A stretch of DNA of 61,148 nucleotides from Mycobacterium interjectum. GTDB taxonomy: Bacteria; Actinomycetota; Actinomycetes; Mycobacteriales; Mycobacteriaceae. A program made the translations under genes and the position numbers. Position 1 is the stretch's first letter; every line of letters starts with the position of its first letter. Location of the stretch: positions 1-61,148 of the forward strand of contig LQPB01000038.1 in assembly GCA_002102225.1 (NCBI GenBank), read 5' to 3'. Shown here piece by piece: positions 38,986-48,405 of this stretch. Below the pieces are notes generated by a model. The model ran no database searches. It saw only the letters and a list, made by a program, of their open reading frames with translations, and was not told the origin of the DNA.

Positions 38986-39407
38986 GCCTCAGCCCGCTCA
39001 CCGGTCTCCGCCGTCCATTGCGCGTATTCGTTGCCGGCCGAGAGGTCCCAGAACGTCGAGGTGTGCAGCGAGCCGTCGTCGCCGAATCTGTAGATCTCAA
39101 TGCTCTGAATGACCGCCGGTTCGCCGTTCACGGTGCCCGAGTTGCGGATCACGGCCGCGCCGGCCGCGCCGCACACCTGGAGCAGATCGATGCCCAGCTT
39201 CCACTCGGCGTTCGGCGAGGCGTCCCACACTTCCCCCATGACATCCCATCCGCGCTTCACCGGCGTGCCGACGGGGTCCTCCATCGTGACCTCACCCGGT
39301 ACGACACGCTTCCAGTGCGCGAGCCACGCATCCTTGTCACCGGCGTTCCACAACTCCACGTGCCGCTCGATCGCGGCGCGGATCTCCTCGGCTTCGGGTG
39401 CTGACAT
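38982..39407 (-). CDS. SnoaL/NTF2-like domain protein
   Basis: 141 residues from the ATG at 39407, ribosome site AGGAGGAC. The sequence EEIRAAIERHVELWNAGDKDAWLAHW and the closing strand SIEIYRFGDDGSLHTSTFWD are typical of SnoaL-like nuclear-transport-factor-2 folds (ketosteroid isomerase relatives). A small cytoplasmic enzyme or ligand-binding protein. Ligand unknown. Confidence 0.8.
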   Translation of the reverse strand: MSAPEAEEIRAAIERHVELWNAGDKDAWLAHWKRVVPGEVTMEDPVGTPVKRGWDVMGEVWDASPNAEWKLGIDLLQVCGAAGAAVIRNSGTVNGEPAVIQSIEIYRFGDDGSLHTSTFWDLSAGNEYAQWTAETGERAEA

Positions 39408-39517
39408 CTCGTCCTCCTGGCGCGGTCCCCGCCCGCGATCAGCATGGCGCGCAGGGGCGAATTTGCATAGGGCACCGGGCTCGTTTCGACATTCGGCAAT
39501 CGGGGTAAGTCCGGTCA

Positions 39518-40246
39518 ATGAATAAGGGCTTGGCGTTTGCCGCCGCGGCGCTGACCGCGACAATCGCCCCATTAGCCGGATGCGCAAACCAGAGCGGCAA
39601 CCCGTCCGCCACGTCGTCCAGCGCGCCGCCGGGCACCGAGCGGATGACCACCCAGGTGAAGAGCGCCGACGGAACCCAGGTCGCCAACGCCACCTTTGAT
39701 TTCGCGAACGGCTACGCGACGGTGACCGTGGAGGCCGGCCCCAACCAGGTCCTGAGCCCCGGTTTCCACGGGCTGCAGATCCACGCGGTGGGCCGATGCG
39801 ATGCCGACTTCAGTTCCGCGGGGAGCGTCTATCAGGCGCCGGGCCACACGGGTTACCCCGCCAGCGGCGACCTCACCGCGCTGCAGGTGCGCTCCGACGG
39901 CTCGGCGAAACTCGTCACCACCACCAACTCGTTCACCGCCGCGGACCTGAGAAACAGCTCCGGGACCGCACTGGTCATCCACCAGGACGCCGACAATCTC
40001 GGCAACGCACCCACCGGCGAGTCGAGCAAGCGCATCGCCTGCGGCGTGATCGCCGCGGCGGCCGCGACGACGACCTCGTCGACCACGGAGACGACGAGCG
40101 TCACCACCGTCACCACGACGACTGCCGTGCCGCCGCCGTCGACGAGCACGAGCACCAGCACCGTCACGGTCACCAGCATCCCGACGGTCACCATCGCGCC
40201 GAGCTACACCGTGACGACCCCTCCTAGCCTTCCCCCCAGCCGCTGA
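39518..40246 (+). CDS. SodC-like lipoprotein with altered copper site and Ser/Thr-rich tail
   Basis: 242 residues. Lipobox LAGC with Cys22. Residues about 55-175 match the mycobacterial Cu,Zn-superoxide dismutase core (GFHGLQIHAVGRC, PGHTGYPASGDLTALQVRSDGSAKLVTTTNSFT, VIHQDADNLG, KRIACGVI). Compared with SodC, the first of the two His ligands in HxH is Gln (LQIH) and the bridging GGH is GSV. A Thr/Ser/Pro-rich tail of about 60 residues follows. Probably exported, probably not an efficient dismutase. Confidence 0.8.
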   Translation: MNKGLAFAAAALTATIAPLAGCANQSGNPSATSSSAPPGTERMTTQVKSADGTQVANATFDFANGYATVTVEAGPNQVLSPGFHGLQIHAVGRCDADFSSAGSVYQAPGHTGYPASGDLTALQVRSDGSAKLVTTTNSFTAADLRNSSGTALVIHQDADNLGNAPTGESSKRIACGVIAAAAATTTSSTTETTSVTTVTTTTAVPPPSTSTSTSTVTVTSIPTVTIAPSYTVTTPPSLPPSR

Positions 40247-40262
40247 GCGCCCGCCGACCGAC

Positions 40263-40628
40263 GTGCTGAATCCGGTTAGCGGTAACGGCGATCTGGCCCA
40301 CTCCGAGAGCGCGGCGGGGAACCCCGCGGTCGTCGGGTCGGTGGGGACCGTGGCCAGCGCCGCCGTCGCGGGTTCGGCGGCCACCGTGGCCAGCGCCGCC
40401 GTGGCCGGATCGGCGGCGACCGTGGCGAGTGCCGCCGTGGCCGGATCGATCGCCACGGCCGGCAGCGCGGCCATCGCCGGCAGCATCGCGTGTGTCGCGT
40501 GCGCCTTATGCAAGCGTTGCGTCGCGTGCCTGGGCTGTTTCGGCTGCACGAATTGCGTCGGCTGCGTGGGGTGCTACAACTGCTCGGGCCTGCGTTTCGC
40601 CGCCGGGCTGCGCGGCGTGCACGTCTGA
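40263..40628 (+). CDS. Triplet-repeat protein with a Cys-every-third-residue C-terminal block
   Basis: 121 residues from a GTG, 16 bp after the SodC-like gene. Residues 23-74 consist of a 12-residue unit (VASAAVAGSAAT type; 36-nt DNA repeat starting 40350 and 40386). Residues 77-107 have eleven Cys, one at each third position. The V/S/T/S positions of the first part are all in register with the Cys positions, 29 triplets in a row. It ends SGLRFAAGLRGVHV. No signal peptide, no known domain. Poor ribosome site, so translation may be coupled to the gene before. Confidence 0.65.
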   Translation: MLNPVSGNGDLAHSESAAGNPAVVGSVGTVASAAVAGSAATVASAAVAGSAATVASAAVAGSIATAGSAAIAGSIACVACALCKRCVACLGCFGCTNCVGCVGCYNCSGLRFAAGLRGVHV

Positions 40629-40642
40629 GATGCGTTGGCGCG

Positions 40643-40911
40643 TCAGAGGTTCGTCGGCTCGTCGAGCGTGCCCGGTTCGCGCGGCGCACTACCGGTGAGC
40701 AGCTGGTGCATCCTGGTGGCGTCCCGTGCGGCGGCGACGGCGGCCCGCACGTGCCACTCGTCGCCGTCCGTCGTGTGGCGACCATCTGCCGGGCGGCAAA
40801 GCTGTAGAGCGACTGGATCATCGGCAGGTTCCTCTTGCCGGCCACGTCGGCGATCCACAAGTAGCTCGAGGCCTGCCGGAGCGCTTCGGCCAACTGCGGT
40901 TCGGGGACCAC
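40643..40911 (-). pseudogene. Small conserved-looking protein gene with a single frameshift
   Basis: The GTG at 40911 opens VPEPQLAEALRQASSYLWIA and FAARQMVATRR; a one-base loss near 40771 moves the sense to another frame that reads DGDEWHVRAAVAAARDATRM and ends EPGTLDEPTNL at the TGA at 40643. Joined, this is a helical protein of about 90 residues. It may be a true pseudogene or a base-call error. Function unknown. Confidence 0.6.
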
Positions 40912-41038
40912 AACTCACACGCTCGCACATTCCGATGCGTGGGAATGCGGCCGGCACGCGGCTCATACGCCTCTCATATTTTTGCCGTGATCGGCGAAGG
41001 CCACGTCGAGGGCGGCCCGACGCCCCTACTGTGCTGAC

Positions 41039-41440
41039 ATGCAGACGGTGCTGTTCACACTCGGGTTGGTCCTGTTCCTCGTCGGCTTGCTCACCGGGTT
41101 CGCCATCCCCGCACTGAGGAACCCGCGCATGGCGCTGTCCAGCCACCTCGAGGCGGTGCTCAACGGCATGTTCCTGGTGCTGCTCGGCCTGCTCTGGCCA
41201 CACCTGCACTTGCCCTACGCGTGGGGAGTGACGGCGGTAGGACTGATCGTCTACGCCGCGTATGCGAACTGGTTGGCGACGCTGCTCGCCGCCGCCTGGG
41301 GCGCCGGCCGCAAACTCGCGCCGATCGCGGCGAGCGACCACGTGGCCTCGGCGGGAAAGGAAGCGTTCGTCAGCTTTCTGTTGGTGTCGCTCGCGGTGTC
41401 GATCGTGGTCGGCGTGGTCATCGTCATCGTCGGGCTCTGA
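41039..41440 (+). CDS. Small membrane protein resembling hydroxylaminobenzene mutase (HabA/HabB)
   Basis: 133 residues with four membrane segments. The block FAIPALRNPRMALSSHLEAV, then LNGMFLVLLGLLWPHLHL, is like HabB, which rearranges hydroxylaminobenzene to 2-aminophenol. The N-terminal VLFLVGLLTGF and C-terminal VSIVVGVVIVIVGL also fit. It is convergent with a diiron oxygenase-like gene, which makes an arylamine or nitroaromatic link possible. Function is inferred from similarity pattern only. Confidence 0.6.
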   Translation: MQTVLFTLGLVLFLVGLLTGFAIPALRNPRMALSSHLEAVLNGMFLVLLGLLWPHLHLPYAWGVTAVGLIVYAAYANWLATLLAAAWGAGRKLAPIAASDHVASAGKEAFVSFLLVSLAVSIVVGVVIVIVGL

Positions 41441-41453
41441 CGACCACGACCCT

Positions 41454-42554
41454 TTAACTCGCGCCCGCTGAGATCGCCTCGTCCACCTCGAGGGCCCGCT
41501 CGGCCATCTCGGCGTGCGCCTTGTCCAGCGCCTCGGCCTGGTCCTCGTCGGCCTTCATCAGCGACTCGATGTCGAAGCCGGCCATGTCGAGCACACCCAT
41601 GTCCCGGAAAGCCTTCTGCACCTTGTCGCCCCACAACCCGATGTCCTTGACGATCGGCACGATGCGGCTGAACAGGTGCGAGCGGAACTGGATCATCAGC
41701 GGCGATGAGTCGACCCACTCGGCGCACGCTTGGACGTCCAGGCCGAGGGTCTCGAAGACCTCCTCGCCGCGGAACCGGTCGCGCATCAGATAGCAGGCGT
41801 CCACGACGAACTCTTCCCGCTCGTCCCGCTCGGCCTCGGTCAGTGCGGAGTAGTAGTCCTTCAACGAGATTCGGCCGAAGGCGACGTGCCGGGCCTCGTC
41901 CTGCATGACGTAGGCCAGCAATTGCTTGGCCAGCGAGTCCTGCGGCGCCATGTCACGCAGCACCCCGAAGGCGGCGAGCGCGAGTCCTTCGATGAGGACC
42001 TGCATGCCCAGGTAGGGCATGTCCCAGCGCGAGTCGCGCAGGGTGTCATCCAGCAGCGCGGTCAGGTGCTTGTTGATCGGATAGACTAGGCCGACCTTTT
42101 CCTGCAGGAACCGCGAGAACGCCTCGACGTGCCGGGCCTCGTCCATGGTCTGGGTCGCCGCGTAGAACTTCGCGTCCAGGTCCGGGACGACTTCGACGAT
42201 CTTGGAGGCGCACACCATCGCACCCTGCTCGCCGTGCAGGAACTGGGAGAACTGCCAGGCCTGGAAGTGCAGACGCATCTCGGCGCGACGCGCGTCGTCG
42301 GCGGCGGCCCACATCGGGCTGCCGAACAGCGGATGGAACTCGTCGGGCAGGCCGACCGGGTTGGTGGGGTCGACGTCTTGCGCCCAGTCGATGCGGGACT
42401 GGGCGTCCCACTGCTTGTCCTTGCCCTTCTGATACAGGGAAAGGAGGCGGGCGCGCCCGTCGTCGTACTCCCAGGTGAAGCGCGCGTCGCCGGCGCTGGG
42501 CACCTCCCATGAGTACGGCGCGGGCACCTGCGTGTATTTGTCCCTCGTGGTCAT
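41454..42554 (-). CDS. Ferritin-like diiron protein, possible N-oxygenase or related oxygenase
   Basis: 366 residues from the ATG at 42554. Two ExxH pairs, MDEARHVEAF and QDEARHVAFG, plus Glu in FLHGEQGAM and VLIEGLAL give the ligand set of a diiron carboxylate four-helix bundle. Such proteins include AurF-type arylamine N-oxygenases and acyl desaturases. There is no signal peptide. Next genes are a HabB-like protein (convergent) and a membrane desaturase (divergent). A palindrome lies 25 bp upstream of its start. Confidence 0.75.
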   Translation of the reverse strand: MTTRDKYTQVPAPYSWEVPSAGDARFTWEYDDGRARLLSLYQKGKDKQWDAQSRIDWAQDVDPTNPVGLPDEFHPLFGSPMWAAADDARRAEMRLHFQAWQFSQFLHGEQGAMVCASKIVEVVPDLDAKFYAATQTMDEARHVEAFSRFLQEKVGLVYPINKHLTALLDDTLRDSRWDMPYLGMQVLIEGLALAAFGVLRDMAPQDSLAKQLLAYVMQDEARHVAFGRISLKDYYSALTEAERDEREEFVVDACYLMRDRFRGEEVFETLGLDVQACAEWVDSSPLMIQFRSHLFSRIVPIVKDIGLWGDKVQKAFRDMGVLDMAGFDIESLMKADEDQAEALDKAHAEMAERALEVDEAISAGAS

Positions 42555-42996
42555 GGACGGTCACCTTTCTGCCGCGTGTGACCGGTGGTCATATGACGAG
42601 TATCACACTGCACCCGAGTATGGCGGCGCGTCAACCCTGAACCCGCTAAGGCGCGTCGTCCTCGGGAACGGGGCCGTCGCCATGACCGCCCAGACCGCGC
42701 CGCGCTCGCATTCGCCCGTGGCCCCGCCAAACCGGGTAGCGTTGGTGTCGCTGAGTCCCTCAGCCGGTCGGGAAGCGAATTTGGCCGTACTCCGGTGAAT
42801 TTGATGAGCGTCTGCTCGTGCGACGGATTCCAATGAGTCCGCAGAAGGAACCACAGAACCGTTAACGATGCGCGGCTGCAAGCCCGCAGTGACCAGTCGC
42901 TGGCCAGTGGCTCGCCGCAGCGCGGCGGCGGCTCCGAGTTCCTCGCGGCCGGTGAACGCTGCGGACCGCACGCGCCAACCCGATAGAGAGGACACG
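42555..42996. other. 442-bp intergenic region with a 13-bp palindrome
   Basis: TGACCGGTGGTCA at 42579-42591 (arms TGACC/GGTCA, spacer GGT) is a candidate operator for the diiron-protein gene. The remaining 400 bp before the desaturase hold no convincing gene. The region 42740-42870 has several short stems and a repeat GAATTTG (42777 and 42797), so a structured leader is possible. Confidence 0.45.
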
Positions 42997-44250
42997 ATGG
43001 CGATCACCGACGTTCCGGCCTTCGCCCACCTGACCGACGCCGACATCGAGAATCTCGCCGACGAGCTGGACGCGATCCGGTCCGACATCGAGGATGCCCG
43101 TGGCGAGCGCGACGCGCGCTACATCCGTCGCACCATCGCCGCGCAACGCGCCGTCGAGGTCCTCGGCCGGCTCATGCTGGCCGCCAGTGCCAAACGCTCC
43201 GCGTGGTGGGCGGGAACGGTGACCCTGGGCCTGGCCAAGATCATCGAGAACATGGAAATCGGCCACAACGTCATGCACGGGCAGTGGAATTGGATGAACG
43301 ATCCCGAGATCCACTCCACGACGTGGGAGTGGGACATGAGTGCGGCGTCCAAGCACTGGATTGCCTCGCACAACTTTCAGCACCACAAGTACACCAACAT
43401 CCTGGGCATGGACGACGACGTGGGCTATTTCGTCCTGCGCGTGACGCGTGACCAGCCCTGGGGGCGCTTCAACCTCGGCAACCTATTGTTCAACGCGATC
43501 CTAGCCCTCGGGTTCGAGTGGGGAATCGGTTTGCAGACCGTCGATTTCGAGAAGCTCTTGAAGGCCGGCCCGGAGCGCGACCTCACCCTTGCGCAGACCC
43601 GCGAGTTCTCGGTCAAGGCCGGCAGGCAGGTGTTCAAGGACTACGTCGCGTTCCCGACGCTCACCGCGCTCTCGCCGGCGGCGACGTATAAGTCGACCCT
43701 GAAGGCCAACGTGGTGGCCAACGTGATTCGCAACGTCTGGGCCAACGCGGTGATCTTCTGCGGGCATTTCCCCGACGGCGCTGAGAAATTCACGAAGACC
43801 GACATGGCCGGCGAAGCAAAGGGCGAGTGGTATCTGCGCCAGATGCTGGGCAGCGCCAACTTCGAGGCCGGGCCGGCGATGCGGTTCATGAGCGGCAACC
43901 TGTGCCTCCAGATCGAGCACCACCTGTACCCCGATCTGCCTAGCAACCGGTTGCACGAGATCTCGGTGCGGGTCAGGCAGGTCTGCGACAAGTACGACCT
44001 GCCCTACACCACGGGCCCGTTCCTGACGCAGTACGGCAAGGCGTGGCGGACCATCGCCAAACTGTCGCTGCCGGATCGCTTCCTGCGCGACACCGCCGAC
44101 GACGCGCCGGAGACCCGCAGCGAGCGCATGTTCGCCGAACTGGGGCCCGGTTTCGCCGGGACGGTCCGTTCCACCGGGCACCGCCGCGGACTCAACACGG
44201 CCATCGGCGCGATCCGCCAACGCCGGCGCGACCGGCATGCCAAGACCTGA
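42997..44250 (+). CDS. Membrane fatty-acid desaturase (DesA3-like)
   Basis: 417 residues from the ATG at 42997, ribosome site GAGAGGA. Three His boxes: HNVMH at about residue 90, HNFQHH at about 126, and IEHH at about 308, giving the eight-His diiron site of membrane acyl-CoA desaturases. Hydrophobic segments between the boxes fit four membrane spans. It resembles DesA3 (Rv3229c), a stearoyl-CoA delta-9 desaturase needing a ferredoxin-type reductase. Regiospecificity is not visible. Not at this place in H37Rv. Confidence 0.88.
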   Translation: MAITDVPAFAHLTDADIENLADELDAIRSDIEDARGERDARYIRRTIAAQRAVEVLGRLMLAASAKRSAWWAGTVTLGLAKIIENMEIGHNVMHGQWNWMNDPEIHSTTWEWDMSAASKHWIASHNFQHHKYTNILGMDDDVGYFVLRVTRDQPWGRFNLGNLLFNAILALGFEWGIGLQTVDFEKLLKAGPERDLTLAQTREFSVKAGRQVFKDYVAFPTLTALSPAATYKSTLKANVVANVIRNVWANAVIFCGHFPDGAEKFTKTDMAGEAKGEWYLRQMLGSANFEAGPAMRFMSGNLCLQIEHHLYPDLPSNRLHEISVRVRQVCDKYDLPYTTGPFLTQYGKAWRTIAKLSLPDRFLRDTADDAPETRSERMFAELGPGFAGTVRSTGHRRGLNTAIGAIRQRRRDRHAKT

Positions 44251-44543
44251 GCGGTGGGCTCGGGCAGCCGACACCGGCTGGTGACGGTTCGAAAGTCAGC
44301 CGAGGCGATGCGAAGGCGTGGCCGCCGCGCCCCCGATGGTGCCAGCGAGCATGCCATTTCGTCGGCACTACCTTGCGATGGTGGTGCTGACGGGGGCGCG
44401 GCCGCGCTCGTCCGCGTCGGCGTCGCGCGACACATAACCCGGTGCGAAGACACGCCGAAAACGGGCGCAATGGTTGCTGTCTCGAGGGCCACACCAGGCA
44501 CCGCAACGAGGACGCCGCCGCCTTTCGGTGTGCGCGCATTCAG

Positions 44544-45248
44544 CTATCTGTGCGCGAATTCAGCGAGCTTGGCGTCGACCGCCGCCGGATCGGGTTCCGC
44601 GTACGCCTTCGGATCGCGTGTGTTGAACCACACGTACAGCGGGCAACTGGCCGCGGGACCGTCCACGGTTCCCAGGTGTTCGATGTGCTTGCCGGTCCTC
44701 GCCTCGCGCAGTTCGAGGTCGAACTGCACAGCGTAGTAGGCAACGTCGACGTGTTCGCCCGTCTTGGTCTGCAGGTTGCAGGTGCGTGACTTCACTTCCG
44801 TTCCGGGTTTACGGGTAAGGCAGGCAACAACATTCGTCGACTGGAAGTCGTCGGGATTCACCCGGTAATCGGCACGGGTATCTAATGTTTCTTCTCTCCA
44901 GTTGAGGTGCGCCGCTTCGCGCATCGGGTCCGGCTCGTCGTAAGGGGCGAACGCCGCGATCTTGTATGGCTTGCCGTATGGGGCGGCGTTACTGATCGAC
45001 CCGCCATCGCAGACCACGGCGAAGTCCGCGGGGGAGGCGGCTTTCTTGCTTTCGCCGCGCCCGTCGCGGGCCATGTCCTGAATCAGGAAGAACCCGACTA
45101 ACGCCACCGGTATCAGAACGACAATCGCCGCGAGCGCAAGCAACACGATCAGCGCGACATTGGTCTTGCGTGGCGCAGGCACCGGCGGCGGGTACGACGG
45201 GGGCCATTGCTGAGGGTATTGCGGTGGCCACTGCTGCGGATAGCCCAT
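44544..45248 (-). CDS. Single-pass membrane protein with Pro/Tyr-rich N-terminus
   Basis: 234 residues from the ATG at 45248; GTG at 45263 is an alternative. The N-terminus is a Gln/Trp/Pro/Tyr repeat (YPQQWPPQYPQQWPPSYPPP) facing the cytoplasm, then a membrane segment NVALIVLLALAAIVVLIPVA, then an outside domain of about 160 residues with four Cys (VVCDGG, VACLTR, RTCNL, ASCPLY), which could make two disulfides. Common mycobacterial layout; function unknown. Confidence 0.75.
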   Translation of the reverse strand: MGYPQQWPPQYPQQWPPSYPPPVPAPRKTNVALIVLLALAAIVVLIPVALVGFFLIQDMARDGRGESKKAASPADFAVVCDGGSISNAAPYGKPYKIAAFAPYDEPDPMREAAHLNWREETLDTRADYRVNPDDFQSTNVVACLTRKPGTEVKSRTCNLQTKTGEHVDVAYYAVQFDLELREARTGKHIEHLGTVDGPAASCPLYVWFNTRDPKAYAEPDPAAVDAKLAEFAHR

Positions 45249-45321
45249 ACTCACGCCCCCCACGTCACGGTGTAGTCAGCGATTCGCGGGCGGCCGGCTT
45301 GCTCGTCGCACATGTGCGCGG

Positions 45322-45783
45322 TCAGCGTGGGGGGCCAAGTATGACCTGTCCGAACTTGTCCGCCCCCTCGGCCATCCGTGCGGGCGAGATTTCGAAACCG
45401 TCCGGGCGAGGCGTTGCTTTGTCACGACCGGCGTAGCGGAACATCCCCTCAATTCCCGCGGGGGTGTTGATCATGAGCAGATCCGCTCTCTTGGATGTGA
45501 TGCGGTATGCGTGCGGAATGTTCTTGGGCAAGAAAACGATACCGCCTTCCGATAGCTCCATCTCCTCGTCGTCGCACCAGAGCAACGCGGTCCCCTTGAT
45601 CAGCATGAAGACCTCATCCTCACGCGTGTGTTTGTGATACGGGGGTGCTTCGCCCTCGCCGACATCGAAGCGTCCGACCATCAACTGACCGTCTGTGGCC
45701 TTGCCGTCGAGCAAGATTGCCAGCGTGCCGCCATCGAGCCACTCCAACTGCTGCTGCTGCTCCGGCTGCGCCAGGTATGCCAT
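45322..45783 (-). CDS. Cupin-domain protein
   Basis: 153 residues from the ATG at 45783 (GTG at 45787 possible). Cupin motif 1 is PPYHKHTREDEVFMLIKG with His, His and Glu metal ligands; motif 2 is FLPKNIPHAYRI with the fourth His. A single-domain cupin of the quercetin-dioxygenase-like type. Substrate unknown. The start has a Gln-rich segment (EQQQQLEW). Confidence 0.82.
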   Translation of the reverse strand: MAYLAQPEQQQQLEWLDGGTLAILLDGKATDGQLMVGRFDVGEGEAPPYHKHTREDEVFMLIKGTALLWCDDEEMELSEGGIVFLPKNIPHAYRITSKRADLLMINTPAGIEGMFRYAGRDKATPRPDGFEISPARMAEGADKFGQVILGPPR

Positions 45784-45944
45784 GCTCACGCGTCGTCCCT
45801 GTTCGTTGTTCGGGGGAGCAACCGCGTTGCTCCCGAGTGGATCAGCCGGGCGACTTCAACGTCCGATGGTCGAGGATATCCATGCACACTGGGATGAACG
45901 AGGCGCACCCCAGGGGATGCCTTTGATGTATAGGAGCAGAAACC

Positions 45945-45977
45945 GAAACACCCCCGGCGCACAACCGGGGGTGTTTC
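45945..45977 (-). terminator. Intrinsic terminator candidate for groES-groEL1
   Basis: Perfect 13-bp stem GAAACACCCCCGG/CCGGGGGTGTTTC with a 7-nt loop, about 100 bp downstream of the groEL1 stop. No long T run follows on either side, which is usual in mycobacteria. It could also stop transcription from the left. Confidence 0.7.
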
Positions 45978-46000
45978 GTGTAACGCGCTACCTAGGACGC

Positions 46001-46060
46001 CGACCGTGGGGGCCTATACATGGAAACCGTTGGGATTTCATGCATTAGGCCCCACAGTCG
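46001..46060. repeat. Long imperfect hairpin just downstream of groEL1
   Basis: Outer arms CGACCGTGGGGGCCTA (46001-46016) and TAGGCCCCACAGTCG (46046-46060) pair with one mismatch and one bulge. Inside, CATGGAAA and TTTCATG pair further. It lies 13 bp after the groEL1 stop and may protect or process the 3' end of the mRNA. Confidence 0.5.
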
Positions 46061-46073
46061 GCCGTCAACCGCG

Positions 46074-47852
<1,779 letters not shown>

Positions 47853-47897
47853 TCACCCGCGGTTGTGCACGGGGATCGCCGGGGCGGAACACGGTCC

Positions 47898-48200
47898 TTA
47901 CTTGGATACGACAGCCAGCACGTCGCGGGCGGACAGGATCAGGTACTCCTCGCCGTTGTACTTGATCTCGGTGCCGCCGTACTTGCTGTAGATGACGGTG
48001 TCACCCTCCGAAACGTCCAGCGGGATCCGCTTCTCGCCGTCCTCGTCCCACCGGCCGGGGCCGACTGCGACGACGGTGCCTTCCTGCGGCTTCTCCTTGG
48101 CGGTGTCAGGAATGACCAGACCGGACGCGGTCGTGGTCTCGGCCTCGTTGGCCTGCACGAGAATCTTGTCCTCGAGTGGCTTGATGTTCACCTTCGCCAC
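47898..48200 (-). CDS. groES: Co-chaperonin GroES
   Basis: 100 residues. The Cpn10 signature [29 protein letters not shown] and the mobile loop are followed by [36 protein letters not shown]. It forms the lid of the chaperonin. Preceded by a 205-nt leader with strong hairpins and by a CIRCE operator. Corresponds to Rv3418c. Confidence 0.97.
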   Translation of the reverse strand: MAKVNIKPLEDKILVQANEAETTTASGLVIPDTAKEKPQEGTVVAVGPGRWDEDGEKRIPLDVSEGDTVIYSKYGGTEIKYNGEEYLILSARDVLAVVSK

Positions 48201-48227
48201 GATTGGAGCCCTCCACTAGTTAGTCGG

Positions 48228-48320
48228 GTCCGGGGCCTTCGCCCCGGACATTTGTAGATCTCGGTTCGGGGCGTTCACCCCGGCCGGAGTTGGCGGTCGG
48301 TCCGGGGCAAGCCCCGAACC
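48228..48320 (-). promoter_or_regulatory. Structured groES leader with competing hairpins
   Basis: Hairpin 1: GTCCGGGGC (48228-48236) with GCCCCGGAC (48241-48249), 9 bp and a 4-nt loop, 27 nt upstream of the groES ATG. Hairpin 2: GGTTCGGGGC (48263-48272) with GCCCCGAACC (48311-48320), a perfect 10 bp. Because the arms share the GGGGC/GCCCC core, alternative pairings are possible. This may control translation or transcript stability. Confidence 0.5.
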
Positions 48321-48405
48321 GCCCGAATATCAGTTGAGCCAGCATCCATCCGTTGCCCGAGCGCCGTCGTCGCGGGTGCCGGCACAGGGCTTGGCCGATT
48401 GCCAC

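Noticed and set aside
39572..40549. Minus-strand open frame opposite the SodC-like and Cys-triplet genes
   Set aside because: It is an alanine/proline/valine shadow of the 36-bp repeats and has no start context. The forward frame has the regular Cys pattern.
42668..42900. Possible ydaO-type or other known riboswitch ahead of the desaturase
   Set aside because: Some short elements looked suggestive, but I could not align a known consensus, so no riboswitch is claimed.
42603..43088. Minus-strand frame in the desaturase leader
   Set aside because: Runs into the antisense of the desaturase start and has no domain; not supported as a gene.
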